Source: Nevskia sp035651715
GTDB lineage: Bacteria > Pseudomonadota > Gammaproteobacteria > Nevskiales > Nevskiaceae
Direction of reading: 5' to 3'
Length of the DNA stretch: 64,000 nucleotides
NCBI GenBank assembly: GCA_035651715.1
Contig: DASRFD010000047.1
Span: 77,310 to 141,309, forward strand
The translations under genes and the position numbers were made by a program. The notes beneath the pieces are model-generated. The model did not search any database, was not told where the DNA came from, and worked only from the letters and a program-made list of their open reading frames with translations. This document shows, in pieces, positions 33,840-44,254 of this stretch. Each line of letters opens with the position of its first letter. Within the stretch, counting starts at the first letter, position 1.

Positions 33840-35954
33840 TCAGCGCCGCTCGCCCTTGCCGCCCGCGGCAGGGGGGAGCGCCTGCTGCTCCGGCAGGTCC
33901 TCCCAGCGGTACAGCACCGGCGGCCGGCCGCCGATCGCCGGCGCCGGGCCGTTCGAGGCCTCGACCTGGGCGCGCCGGGTGTCCTGGTACTTGCGCTGCG
34001 TGTACCAGTCGCTCTGCCCGCGCTCGCGCAGGATCACCGGGTGCAGGAAGATCATCAGGTTGCGGCGGGTGCGGCTGGTGCTGCGCGACTGGAACAGCCT
34101 GCCGAGCAGGGGGATGCTGCTCAGGCCGGGAATGCGGGTGGCGCTGTCGTTGAGCTGGTCGTCGATCAGGCCGCCGATGACCAGCACCTGGCCGCCCTCG
34201 ACGCTGACGGTATTGCTGACCGTGCGCTTGTTGGTGATCAGGCTGGCGGTGCCGGCGGTGCCGCTGGCGATGGTGGAGTTCTCGAATTCCAGCTTGAGGC
34301 GGATGGTGTCGCCTTCGCCGATGGTCGGGGTGATGCCGAGCTTGAGGCCGATGTCCTCGCGGTCGATGGTCTGGAACGGGTTGACCGAGCTGTTGCTGCT
34401 GCCGCTGTTGGCGTAGCTGCCGGTCAGCTCCGGCACGCTCTGGCCGACTTCGATCTTGGCCTCCTCGTTGTCGAGGGTCACCAGCGAGGGCGTGGAAAGG
34501 ATGTTGGTGGCGGCGTCGCTGGCCAGCGCCTTGACCAGGGCGCCGTAGATCGAGCCGTTGCCGGTCCTGGTGCCGAGCAGGGCGGTGCCGCCGCTGCCGA
34601 GCACGCCGGCGGCGGCCCCGGCCAGGGTGCTGGTGCTGAGGGTGCTGCTGCTGGAGCCGGAGAGGGCGCTGGCGGCGCTGGACAGCGCGCTGGAGGTGCT
34701 GGAGTTGAGGATGCCGGCGGCGGCGACGGCGTTGGGGTTGTAGGCCAGCCAGTCCAGGCCCAGCTCGCTCGACTTGTCGGCGCTGACCTCGGCGACGATC
34801 GCCTCGACCAGCACCTGCGAGCGGCGGATGTCGAGCTGCTCGATGATGCGGCGCAGCTGCTGCAGGGTCTTGGGCGGGGCGGTGATGACCAGGGCGTTGG
34901 TGTCGCGGTCGGCGATCACCCGCAGGCCGGGATTGCTGCTGTCGCCGTAGCCGCCGATCTGCGCCGGGGAAGCGCTGCCGCCGGCGGCGGACGAGGCGGA
35001 CGCGGCCTTCGACAGCGAGCCCAGGCCGCTGGAGGACGAGGCGTCGGAGGAGCTGCCGAACATCGAGCCGCCTCCCGGCTTGCTCCTCGCCGCGGGCTGG
35101 TTGCCGGTGAGCACCGCGGCGAGGGTGTCGGCGTCGGCGTACTTGAGATAGATCACCTGGGTGTCGCCCTCGTTCGGCGTGGGCTGGTCGAGCCTGGCGA
35201 TCAGCGCCAGCAGCTGGTCGCGCCCGGCGCGGTCGCCGCCGACCAGCACGCTGTTGCTGCGCGCGTCGGCGATCACCACCGGCTGCGCCGCGCCGGCGTC
35301 GGCCTGGCGGTTCTGCTGCAGCAGCGCGCTGAGGCTGCGCACCAGGTCGTCGGCGGCGGCGTTGCGCAGCGGCACCAGCTCGACGGCGCGGTCGCCGTTG
35401 CGGTCCAGCGCCGCCGCCAGGCGCTCCACCCGCGCCACGTTGGCGGCGCGGTCGGAGACGATCAGGCTGTTGCTGGAGGCGATGGCGGCGAGCTGGCCGG
35501 ACTGCGCCACCAGCGGCCGCAGCGCCGCCACCAGCTGCGCCGCCGAGCCGTTGCGCACGTCGATGACGCGGGTCAGCAGCTCGTCGCCGGCCGCGGCGCC
35601 GGCGAGGTCGCCGGCTTCGCTGCGCGCGTTGGCGTCCGGCACGATCTTGATCGCGGCGCCGGCCGGCACGGCGGCGAAGCCGTTCACCGCCAGCACCGAC
35701 AGGAAGGTGGCGTAGACCGCGTCGGCGTCCATCGGGCTGGACGAGATCACGGTGACCTTGCCCTTCACCCTCGGGTCGACCACGAAGTTCCTGCCGGTGA
35801 CCTCGCTGACGGTGGCGATCAGGGTGGCGATATCCGCTTCCTTGAGGTTGAGCGTGACCACCGCGCCGTCCTTGCCGGCGCGGGCCGCGGTGGCGAGGAC
35901 GGCGCAAAGCAGCAGCAGGCGCAGGACCGGGCGCGGAGATCGATGGACGCTCAT
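33840..35954 (-). CDS. gspD: Type II secretion system secretin GspD
   Basis: GspD forms the outer-membrane channel of type II secretion. The 704-residue product starts with a signal peptide (RLLLLCAVLATAARA). The N0 domain (LKEADIATLIATVSEVTGRN) and N1-N3 repeats follow. The secretin core includes VLVEAIVAEVSADKSSELGL, REDIGLKLGITPTIGEGDTI, and VEGGQVLVIGGLIDDQ with IPLLGRLFQS. A Ser/Gly/Ala-rich insert lies at about residues 410-465. No other gsp gene is in the window, so the rest of the system must be elsewhere. Start is ATG 35954; an upstream ATG at 36014 lacks a ribosome site. Confidence 0.93.
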   Translation of the reverse strand: MSVHRSPRPVLRLLLLCAVLATAARAGKDGAVVTLNLKEADIATLIATVSEVTGRNFVVDPRVKGKVTVISSSPMDADAVYATFLSVLAVNGFAAVPAGAAIKIVPDANARSEAGDLAGAAAGDELLTRVIDVRNGSAAQLVAALRPLVAQSGQLAAIASSNSLIVSDRAANVARVERLAAALDRNGDRAVELVPLRNAAADDLVRSLSALLQQNRQADAGAAQPVVIADARSNSVLVGGDRAGRDQLLALIARLDQPTPNEGDTQVIYLKYADADTLAAVLTGNQPAARSKPGGGSMFGSSSDASSSSGLGSLSKAASASSAAGGSASPAQIGGYGDSSNPGLRVIADRDTNALVITAPPKTLQQLRRIIEQLDIRRSQVLVEAIVAEVSADKSSELGLDWLAYNPNAVAAAGILNSSTSSALSSAASALSGSSSSTLSTSTLAGAAAGVLGSGGTALLGTRTGNGSIYGALVKALASDAATNILSTPSLVTLDNEEAKIEVGQSVPELTGSYANSGSSNSSVNPFQTIDREDIGLKLGITPTIGEGDTIRLKLEFENSTIASGTAGTASLITNKRTVSNTVSVEGGQVLVIGGLIDDQLNDSATRIPGLSSIPLLGRLFQSRSTSRTRRNLMIFLHPVILRERGQSDWYTQRKYQDTRRAQVEASNGPAPAIGGRPPVLYRWEDLPEQQALPPAAGGKGERR

Positions 35955-36075
35955 GGATCGGGTGAAGGGGCAGGGCGGAAGGTGCCGCCTTCGCCGGGTC
36001 CGGTGGAGGGTCATCGTCACGGAGCAACAACCCACATCGGCGGGGCACGGGACCCGGGCGAAGAGCGGCCGCGTA

Positions 36076-36125
36076 TTGTTAGCAGCGCCGGCGCCGCGGC
36101 GCGGCGGAATTAACCGGAGCTTTAC
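36076..36125 (-). promoter_or_regulatory. CpxR-like box and promoter of the secretin gene
   Basis: On the - strand, GTAAA (36125-36121) and GTTAA (36114-36110) are direct half-sites with an 11-bp period. TAACAA (36081-36076) begins 33 bp after the second half-site start, the same geometry as at 40757. Transcription would start near 36069 and give a leader of about 115 bases before the ATG at 35954. Confidence 0.6.
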
Positions 36126-36146
36126 GTCGCGGCGCGCACGGCTCTT

Positions 36147-36197
36147 GTAAAACTTTGGTAAAGGCGGACGGGACGGTACCCGGCGCTGCCGCAAAGT
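36147..36197 (+). promoter_or_regulatory. CpxR-like box upstream of the NHL-repeat lipoprotein gene
   Basis: GTAAA at 36147-36151 and GTAAA at 36158-36162, 11-bp period, flanked by CTTGTAAAAC exactly as at 32391-32400. The expected -10 position (36191-36196) reads GCAAAG, the poorest -10 in the set, although GCC and GTG around it are retained. It lies back to back with the - strand box for the secretin gene. Confidence 0.65.
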
Positions 36198-36237
36198 GGC
36201 GCCGCGCGGCGCAGGCCGCACCACCGAAGGAACCGTC

Positions 36238-37545
36238 ATGATCAAAGCTCCCGCCCGGTCGGGCGCCCTGGCGCTCGCCGCCGTCGCCGCGCTCGCCGCA
36301 TGCGGCGGCACCTCCGGCAGCAGCTGCCACAACCTCCCGCTCGCCACCGGCCTGATCGGACAGTCCGTCTACACCAGCGCCACCGCCAATCCCGACGGCG
36401 TCGACAGCAGCCACATCAGCGGGCCGCGCGGCGCGGTGGCGACGGGCGGCAGCCTGATGTACGTGGTCGATACGCTCAACAGCCGCATCCTCGGCTACCA
36501 CAGCGTGCCGGCCAGCCCCGGCGCCGCCGCCGACTTCGAGCTGGGGCAGGGCGATGCCGGCGGCACCGACTTTTCCGACAACGGCACCAACGGCGGCGCC
36601 AACGGCCTGGCCAATCCCGGCAAGGTGTCCATCGGCAGCTACAACGGCGCCAGCTACCTGGTGGTGGCCGACACCGCCAACAACCGCGTGCTGATCTGGG
36701 ATTCGCTGCCCACCGCCAATGTGCCGGCGTCCTACGTCATCGGCCAGGCCGGCTACGACGGCGACTCGCCCAACCAGGGCAACGCCGCGCCCACCGGCGC
36801 CACGCTCAGCAATCCGACCTCGGCGATGATCGCCAACGGCAAGCTGTTCGTCGCCGACCAGAACAACAACCGCATCCTGATCTACAACATGGCGGGCCTG
36901 GCCACCGGCATGAGCGCGCAGTACGTGCTGGGCCAGTCCGGCTTCACCACCGCCACCGCCGGCATCGACACCTATTCCGCCACCAGCCTGAGCTACACCA
37001 TGGCGATGAACCAGCCCTCGGACCTGTGGACCGACGGCCGCGGCAACCTGTTCATCGCCGACACCGGCAACAACCGCGTGCTGTACTACTCGGTGGTGCC
37101 CACCGGCAACAACCCGCAGGCCACCTACGTCATCGGCCAAACCGGCTTCACCCAGAACAGCTCCGGCTCCGGCACGCAGCACTTCGACGCGCCCTGGGGC
37201 GTGTACTCCGACGGCTCCAACCTCTATGTCGGCGACACCGGCAACAACCGCGTGCTGCAGTTCTCGCTCAGCTCGCTGGCCTCCGGCGCGGAAGCCGAGT
37301 ACGTGTTCGGCCAGCAGGACTTCACCCACACCGCCTACAACGACGACGACCAGAACGGCGAAAACGGCGACCAGCAGAACGACCAGACCAACGCCAATCC
37401 CACCGACAACACCCTGCACAGCCCCAAGGGCGTCTACGCCACGTCCGGCGGCGCGCTGTACGTGGCGGACTCCGGCAACAACCGCATCCTGCAGTTCGCC
37501 AGCGACGGCGGCGTCAACGGCACCGACACCAGCCTGTGCCAGTGA
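36238..37545 (+). CDS. NHL-repeat lipoprotein
   Basis: The 435-residue product has a signal peptide with lipobox (ALAACGG) and then about six NHL-type beta-propeller blades. Each has a motif like VVADTANNRVLIWDS, VADQNNNRILIYN, IADTGNNRVLYYS, VGDTGNNRVLQFS or VADSGNNRILQFA. NHL propellers are usually binding scaffolds at the cell envelope. An Asp/Asn/Gln-rich stretch (about 365-390) may bind calcium. ATG 36238 follows AAGGA. The protein is likely outer-membrane anchored; ligand unknown. Confidence 0.88.
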   Translation: MIKAPARSGALALAAVAALAACGGTSGSSCHNLPLATGLIGQSVYTSATANPDGVDSSHISGPRGAVATGGSLMYVVDTLNSRILGYHSVPASPGAAADFELGQGDAGGTDFSDNGTNGGANGLANPGKVSIGSYNGASYLVVADTANNRVLIWDSLPTANVPASYVIGQAGYDGDSPNQGNAAPTGATLSNPTSAMIANGKLFVADQNNNRILIYNMAGLATGMSAQYVLGQSGFTTATAGIDTYSATSLSYTMAMNQPSDLWTDGRGNLFIADTGNNRVLYYSVVPTGNNPQATYVIGQTGFTQNSSGSGTQHFDAPWGVYSDGSNLYVGDTGNNRVLQFSLSSLASGAEAEYVFGQQDFTHTAYNDDDQNGENGDQQNDQTNANPTDNTLHSPKGVYATSGGALYVADSGNNRILQFASDGGVNGTDTSLCQ

Positions 37546-37559
37546 AGGCCGGGGCGCTT

Positions 37560-37609
37560 GTGAAGGATTGGTAAAAGAGCGCGGCGCCGCCGGCCGCGCC
37601 GCCTATGCT
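37560..37609 (+). promoter_or_regulatory. CpxR-like box and promoter of the S53 peptidase gene
   Basis: GTGAA (37560-37564) and GTAAA (37571-37575) form direct half-sites with an 11-bp period. A good -10, TATGCT (37604-37609), starts exactly 33 bp after the second half-site start. Transcription would start near 37616, about 100 bases before the preferred ATG at 37719. Confidence 0.7.
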
Positions 37610-37718
37610 GCCGCCGCCCGCGCCTGCGGCGGCGGCGTGAATCCGGAACACCCCGCGCGGTGCGAGCGGGACCGGGGTCGCAATGGATCTGCCTGGGCCG
37701 AATGCCCTCGGGGAGGAG

Positions 37719-39863
37719 ATGAAAACAGCAACGGCCGGCCGCATCCCCCATCGCGGGCTCCTGCTGGCTGCCTGCCTCGCGGCCGCCTGCGCCGCCGCCC
37801 GGGCCGCGCCGGAGCGCCGCATCGTGCAGGTCATCGACCTGAGCCCCGCGGTGGTCCTGCGCGGCGGCGTGCAGCCGCAGGCGCAGGCGCGCTACGACCG
37901 CGGCCGCGCCGACGGCGAGCAGGTGCTGCACGGCCTGACCCTGCGCTTCCGCCTGTCCGACGCGCAGCAGCAGGCGCTGGACCGGCTGCTGCGCGAGCAG
38001 CAGGATGCGGCCTCGCCGCAGTACCACGCCTGGCTCAGTCCCGCCGAGTACCGCGAGCGCTTCGGCATGAGCCAGGACGACCTGGCGGCGGCGCAGACCT
38101 GGCTGCGGGCGCAGGGCTTCAGCATCGAGGGCATCGCCAGCAACGCCAACCGCATCAGCTTCGGCGGCAGCGTGGCCCAGGTCGAGGCGGCGTTCCACAC
38201 CGAGATGCACCGCTACCGCGTCGGCGGCGAAAGCCACCTGGCCAACGCCACCGCGCCCGCGCTGCCGTCGGCGCTGGCCGGCGTGGCGATCGGCCTGGGC
38301 AACCTGTCCGACTTCCGGCCGCGGCCGCGCGGCCGCGCGCTGCGCCGCAGGATCGCCGCGGCGCCGCGCTTCACCTCCGGCGTCTCCGGACGCCACTACC
38401 TGGCGCCGGGCGACTTCGCCACCGTCTACGGCCTGCAGGCGCTGTACAGCGCCGGCATCCGCGGCGCCGGCCAGAAGCTGGCGGTGGTGGGGCAGAGCGC
38501 GATCCGCAACAGCGACATCAGCGCCTTCCGCAGCGCCGCCGGCCTGTCTTCCAACCTGCCGGCCTCGATCCTGGTGCCGCACAGCGGCAGCTCGACCATC
38601 CAGAGCGAGTCCGGCGACGAGGCCGAGTCCGACCTCGACCTGGAGTGGTCCGGCGCCGTCGCCCCGGACGCCTCGGTCTATTTCGTCTACACCGGCGGCG
38701 ACGGCAACTACGGCGTGTTCGACGCGCTGACCTACGCGGTGGACAACGACATCGCGCCGCTGATCAGTCTCAGCTACGGCGCCTGCGAGCAGGAGATCGG
38801 CGGCGGCGACATCGCGGCGCTGGAGAGCGTGCTGCAGCAGGCCGGCGCCCAGGGCCAGACCGTGGTGGCCGCCTCCGGCGACAGCGGCGCGGCCGACTGC
38901 GACTATTCCACGGCGGCCGATACCGTCAGCGAGGCCAGCCACGGCCTGGCGGTGGACTACCCGGCGTCCTCGGCCTACGTCACCGGCGTCGGCGGCAGCG
39001 GCTTCGTCGAGGGCAGCGGCAACTACTGGAGCGCGGCCAACGACGGCTACAACGCCTCGGCCCTGTCCTACATCCCGGAAGCGGCCTGGAACGACAGCTC
39101 CCCGGCCTACGGCCTGGCCGCTTCCGGCGGCGGCCGCAGCCGGCTGTTCGCCAAGCCGTCGTGGCAGAGCGGCAGCGGCGTGCCGGCCGACGGCGTGCGC
39201 GACGTGCCGGACCTGGCGCTGGCCGCCAGCCCGGAGCACGACGGCTATCTGTACTGCACCGGCGGCAGCTGCGTCGACGGCTTCCGCGACAGCCTCGGCA
39301 CCCTCGGCGTGGCCGGCGGCACCTCGTTCGGCGCGCCCGCCTTCACCGCGGTGCTGGCGCTGCTGGCGCAGAAGACCGGCGCCGCCGCGCTCGGCAACGT
39401 CAATCCGCGCCTCTATGCCCTGGCCGCCGCGTCGGGCGGCGTGTTCCACGACATCGCCGCCGGCGGCAACCAGGTGCCCTGCACCGCCGGCAGCAGCGAC
39501 TGCGGCAGCGGCGGCAGCCTCGGCTACAGCGCCGCCGCCGGCTACGACCTGGCCACCGGCCTGGGCAGCATCGACGGCTTCAACCTCGCCGACCAGTGGC
39601 TGGCCGCCTCCGGCGGCAGCTCGGGGGGTTCGGGTTCCAGCGGCGGCTCGGGCAGTTCGTCCTCTTCGGGCAGTGCCGCGGAAACCACCTCCGGCGCCGC
39701 GGCGCCGTCCGCCGGCGGCGCCTTCGATCCGGCGCTGCTGCCGGTGCTCGCCATGCTGCTGCCGCTGCGCTTGCGCCGAGCGGCCGTTCGGAAAAGGAAG
39801 CCGCTGAACGCCGCGACGCCGCGCCCGCGCCGAAGCCGCTTCAAGGAGCATCCATGCGCTTGA
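37719..39863 (+). CDS. S53 family (sedolisin/pseudomonalisin) secreted peptidase with GlyGly-CTERM-like tail
   Basis: A secreted acid-type serine-carboxyl peptidase of 714 residues. The signal peptide includes LLLAACLAAACAAARA and is followed by a pro-kumamolisin activation domain (to about 200). In the catalytic domain, Glu303 and Asp307 lie in ESDLDLEW, the oxyanion Asp in ASGDSGAAD and the catalytic Ser536 in GGTSFGAP. A calcium-site-like GYDLATGLGSIDG follows. A Gly/Ser linker then leads to GGAFDP, a hydrophobic helix and an Arg cluster, a sorting signal of the rhombosortase type. ATG 37719 (GGGGAGGAG adjacent) is preferred to ATG 37683. The stop overlaps the next gene. Confidence 0.9.
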   Translation: MKTATAGRIPHRGLLLAACLAAACAAARAAPERRIVQVIDLSPAVVLRGGVQPQAQARYDRGRADGEQVLHGLTLRFRLSDAQQQALDRLLREQQDAASPQYHAWLSPAEYRERFGMSQDDLAAAQTWLRAQGFSIEGIASNANRISFGGSVAQVEAAFHTEMHRYRVGGESHLANATAPALPSALAGVAIGLGNLSDFRPRPRGRALRRRIAAAPRFTSGVSGRHYLAPGDFATVYGLQALYSAGIRGAGQKLAVVGQSAIRNSDISAFRSAAGLSSNLPASILVPHSGSSTIQSESGDEAESDLDLEWSGAVAPDASVYFVYTGGDGNYGVFDALTYAVDNDIAPLISLSYGACEQEIGGGDIAALESVLQQAGAQGQTVVAASGDSGAADCDYSTAADTVSEASHGLAVDYPASSAYVTGVGGSGFVEGSGNYWSAANDGYNASALSYIPEAAWNDSSPAYGLAASGGGRSRLFAKPSWQSGSGVPADGVRDVPDLALAASPEHDGYLYCTGGSCVDGFRDSLGTLGVAGGTSFGAPAFTAVLALLAQKTGAAALGNVNPRLYALAAASGGVFHDIAAGGNQVPCTAGSSDCGSGGSLGYSAAAGYDLATGLGSIDGFNLADQWLAASGGSSGGSGSSGGSGSSSSSGSAAETTSGAAAPSAGGAFDPALLPVLAMLLPLRLRRAAVRKRKPLNAATPRPRRSRFKEHPCA

Positions 39864-40708
39864 ACCATCCAATGCCCCGGGAGACCCGCGTGCGCCCCAT
39901 CCTCTGCTGCATCCTGCTGCTCGCCGCCCTGGCCCTGGCCGCCTGCAAGAACAACCACACCGCCTACGTGCTGACCAGCACCGGCAAGATCCTGCGCTTC
40001 GGCACCAACACCCCCGGCACCATCGACAACAGCGCCGCGGTCAGCGGCCTGTCCTCCGGCGTCAGCCTGGTGCAGATCGGCTACCGCCCGGAAGACGCGC
40101 AGCTCTACGGCGTCACCAGCGGCAACGAGCTGGCCACGGTCGACCCGGACAGCGGCGTGGCCACGGTGGTGTCGGCCAGCGCCTTCAGCAGCGACAGCCT
40201 GTCCGGCGCGGCGGCCTCCTTCGACCCGGTGCACGACCAGCTGCGCCTGGTCAGCACCGAGTACAACCTGCGCGTGAATCCCGACGGCACCCTGGCCAAG
40301 TCCGCCACCAAGCTGGCCTTCGCCAGCGGCGACGACAACAGCGGCAAGACGCCGCAGATCGCCGCCATCGCCTACGACAACGCCGTGTCCGGCGCCTCCA
40401 GCACCACGCTCTACGCGCTCGACGTCACCACCCACGAGCTGCTGCGGGTCGGCGACGCCGGCACCGGCTCGGTCGGCAGCGTCGACGACGGCCTGCTGCA
40501 CAGCATCGGCAGCACCGGCGTCGGCTTCACCGCCGACGCCGGCTTCAGCGTCCGCTCCGACAACAGCGCCTATGCCGTGCTGCAGCCGAGCGGCAGCGGC
40601 GCCGCGCTCTACACCCTCGACCTGGACAAGGGCACCGCCACGGAGGTCGGCAGCATCGGCGACGGCGACCAGACGATCATCTCGCTGGCGATGCCGGCGG
40701 GCGACTGA
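39854..40708 (+). CDS. DUF4394-type lipoprotein
   Basis: The 284-residue product has a signal peptide with lipobox (ALALAACKN). A beta-propeller-like domain of DUF4394 follows, recognisable by YVLTSTGKILRFGTNTPG, IGYRPEDAQLYGVTSGNEL, FDPVHDQLRLVSTEYNLRVN and a closing TLDLDKGTATEVGSI. ATG 39854 has AAGGAG six bases upstream and overlaps the end of the S53 peptidase gene, so the two are co-translated. The function of this family is unknown; here it may be a partner, inhibitor or anchor for the peptidase, by context only. Confidence 0.82.
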   Translation: MRLNHPMPRETRVRPILCCILLLAALALAACKNNHTAYVLTSTGKILRFGTNTPGTIDNSAAVSGLSSGVSLVQIGYRPEDAQLYGVTSGNELATVDPDSGVATVVSASAFSSDSLSGAAASFDPVHDQLRLVSTEYNLRVNPDGTLAKSATKLAFASGDDNSGKTPQIAAIAYDNAVSGASSTTLYALDVTTHELLRVGDAGTGSVGSVDDGLLHSIGSTGVGFTADAGFSVRSDNSAYAVLQPSGSGAALYTLDLDKGTATEVGSIGDGDQTIISLAMPAGD

Positions 40709-40756
40709 CCGCCGCAGTCCTGCTTCCGCGCGCGGGGAAGAGGCGACCAGGCGATT

Positions 40757-40806
40757 GTAAAGAGCGGGTAAATCCCCCCGCTGCGGGCGGCGGGCGATCC
40801 TAAGAT
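40757..40806 (+). promoter_or_regulatory. CpxR-like box and promoter of the two-component system
   Basis: GTAAA (40757-40761) and GTAAA (40768-40772), N6 between, 11-bp period. TAAGAT (40801-40806) lies 33 bp after the second half-site start. The predicted transcription start near 40813 is over 200 bases before the regulator start codon. The position, just upstream of the -35 region, is where OmpR/PhoB-family activators usually bind, so positive autoregulation is likely. Confidence 0.75.
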
Positions 40807-40830
40807 GGCGGCACAGACAAAGCGGTCCCG

Positions 40831-41027
40831 GCAGGCAAAGCGCCTGCACGCGTCGAACCTCACCGTCCATTCCCCTGGCGACGGTGATCGGCCGGCCGGC
40901 GTCCTTCCCTAGCGCCGGCCACTGCGGGGGCGCCAGCGAACTCAGTTCCCCTGCCTCGCTGGCGCCTCCACTTTCATTTCCGCCGGCATTGCGCCGATTT
41001 GAATTCCGGAGCGGCAAGCGATCAAAT
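40831..41027 (+). promoter_or_regulatory. Structured 5' leader of the response regulator mRNA
   Basis: Five consecutive inverted repeats: GCAGGC/GCCTGC (40831-40836, 40842-40847); CACCGTC/GACGGTG (40861-40867, 40880-40886); GGCCGGCG/CGCCGGCC (40894-40901, 40913-40920); GGCGCCAGCGA/TCGCTGGCGCC (40929-40939, 40956-40966, extendable to 14 bp with one G-U pair); and ATTTGA/TCAAAT (40997-41002, 41022-41027). The last takes in the first two bases of ATG 41026. No known riboswitch class is recognised. Confidence 0.5.
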
Positions 41028-41778
41028 GAACACGAATCCATCCTACAGCCGTGCGATGAAACCCGAAGAGCGGGTGCCGGCGCGCATCCTGCTGGTCGAC
41101 GACGACCGCAAGCTGGCGGGCATGCTGGCCGAGTTCCTGGAGGCGCAGGCCTACACCGTCGCCGTGGTCCACGACGGCGGCGAGGGCCTGGCGCGGCTGC
41201 GCGCCGAGCCCTGGGACCTGGTGGTGCTGGACGTGATGATGCCGCGCGTCAACGGCTTCGAGGTGCTGCGCCTGCTGCGGCAGAGCTCGCAGCTGCCGGT
41301 GCTGATGCTCACCGCGCGCGGCGGCGACGAAGACCGCATCAAGGGCCTGGAGGGCGGCGCCGACGACTATGTCGCCAAGACCGCCTCCTCGCGCGAGCTG
41401 CTGGCGCGCATCCGCGCCCTGCTGCGCCGCGCCCGCAGCGCGCCGGCGGCCGAGCCGCAGCGCGAGATCGTCGTCGGCGAGCTGCGCATCGACGGTGGCG
41501 CGCGTACCGCCATGCTCGGCGGCGCGCGGGTGGCGCTGACGCCGGTGGAGTTCGACCTGCTGCTGGCGCTGGCGCGCTACCGCGGCAACGTGCGCTCGCG
41601 CGAGCAGCTGATGGAGCAGGTGCGCGACCGCGAGTTCGAGGTGTTCGACCGCTCCATCGACGTGCACATCGCCAGCCTGCGCCGCAAGCTGGCCGACGAC
41701 CCGCGCGCGCCGCGCTACATCCGCACCGTGCGCACGGTGGGCTACATGCTGGTGGACGGCGGGGAGCGGCCGCAGTGA
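41026..41778 (+). CDS. cpxR: OmpR/CpxR-type response regulator
   Basis: The 250-residue regulator has a receiver domain (ARILLVDDDRKLAGML; phospho-acceptor Asp69 in VVLDVMMPRVNG) and a winged-helix domain (LTPVEFDLLLALARYRGN; FDRSIDVHIASLRRKL; TVRTVGYMLV). The FDRSIDVHI stretch is particularly CpxR-like. The conserved Lys-Pro is changed: DDYVAKTASSREL has Lys-Thr. ATG 41026 or ATG 41056 could be the start. It lies 22 bp before its kinase. The GTAAA repeat upstream and at five other promoters fits the known Cpx-type target. Confidence 0.88.
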   Translation: MNTNPSYSRAMKPEERVPARILLVDDDRKLAGMLAEFLEAQAYTVAVVHDGGEGLARLRAEPWDLVVLDVMMPRVNGFEVLRLLRQSSQLPVLMLTARGGDEDRIKGLEGGADDYVAKTASSRELLARIRALLRRARSAPAAEPQREIVVGELRIDGGARTAMLGGARVALTPVEFDLLLALARYRGNVRSREQLMEQVRDREFEVFDRSIDVHIASLRRKLADDPRAPRYIRTVRTVGYMLVDGGERPQ

Positions 41779-41800
41779 GCCGGCGCCGCCGCAGGCTGCG

Positions 41801-43387
<1,587 letters not shown>

Positions 43388-43408
43388 AGCGCCGGCCGGC
43401 CCGGGGTT

Positions 43409-44215
<807 letters not shown>

Positions 44216-44254
44216 GAGAGTCCTTATCCGATGTGAGTGAATTGCCGGCCGGCG

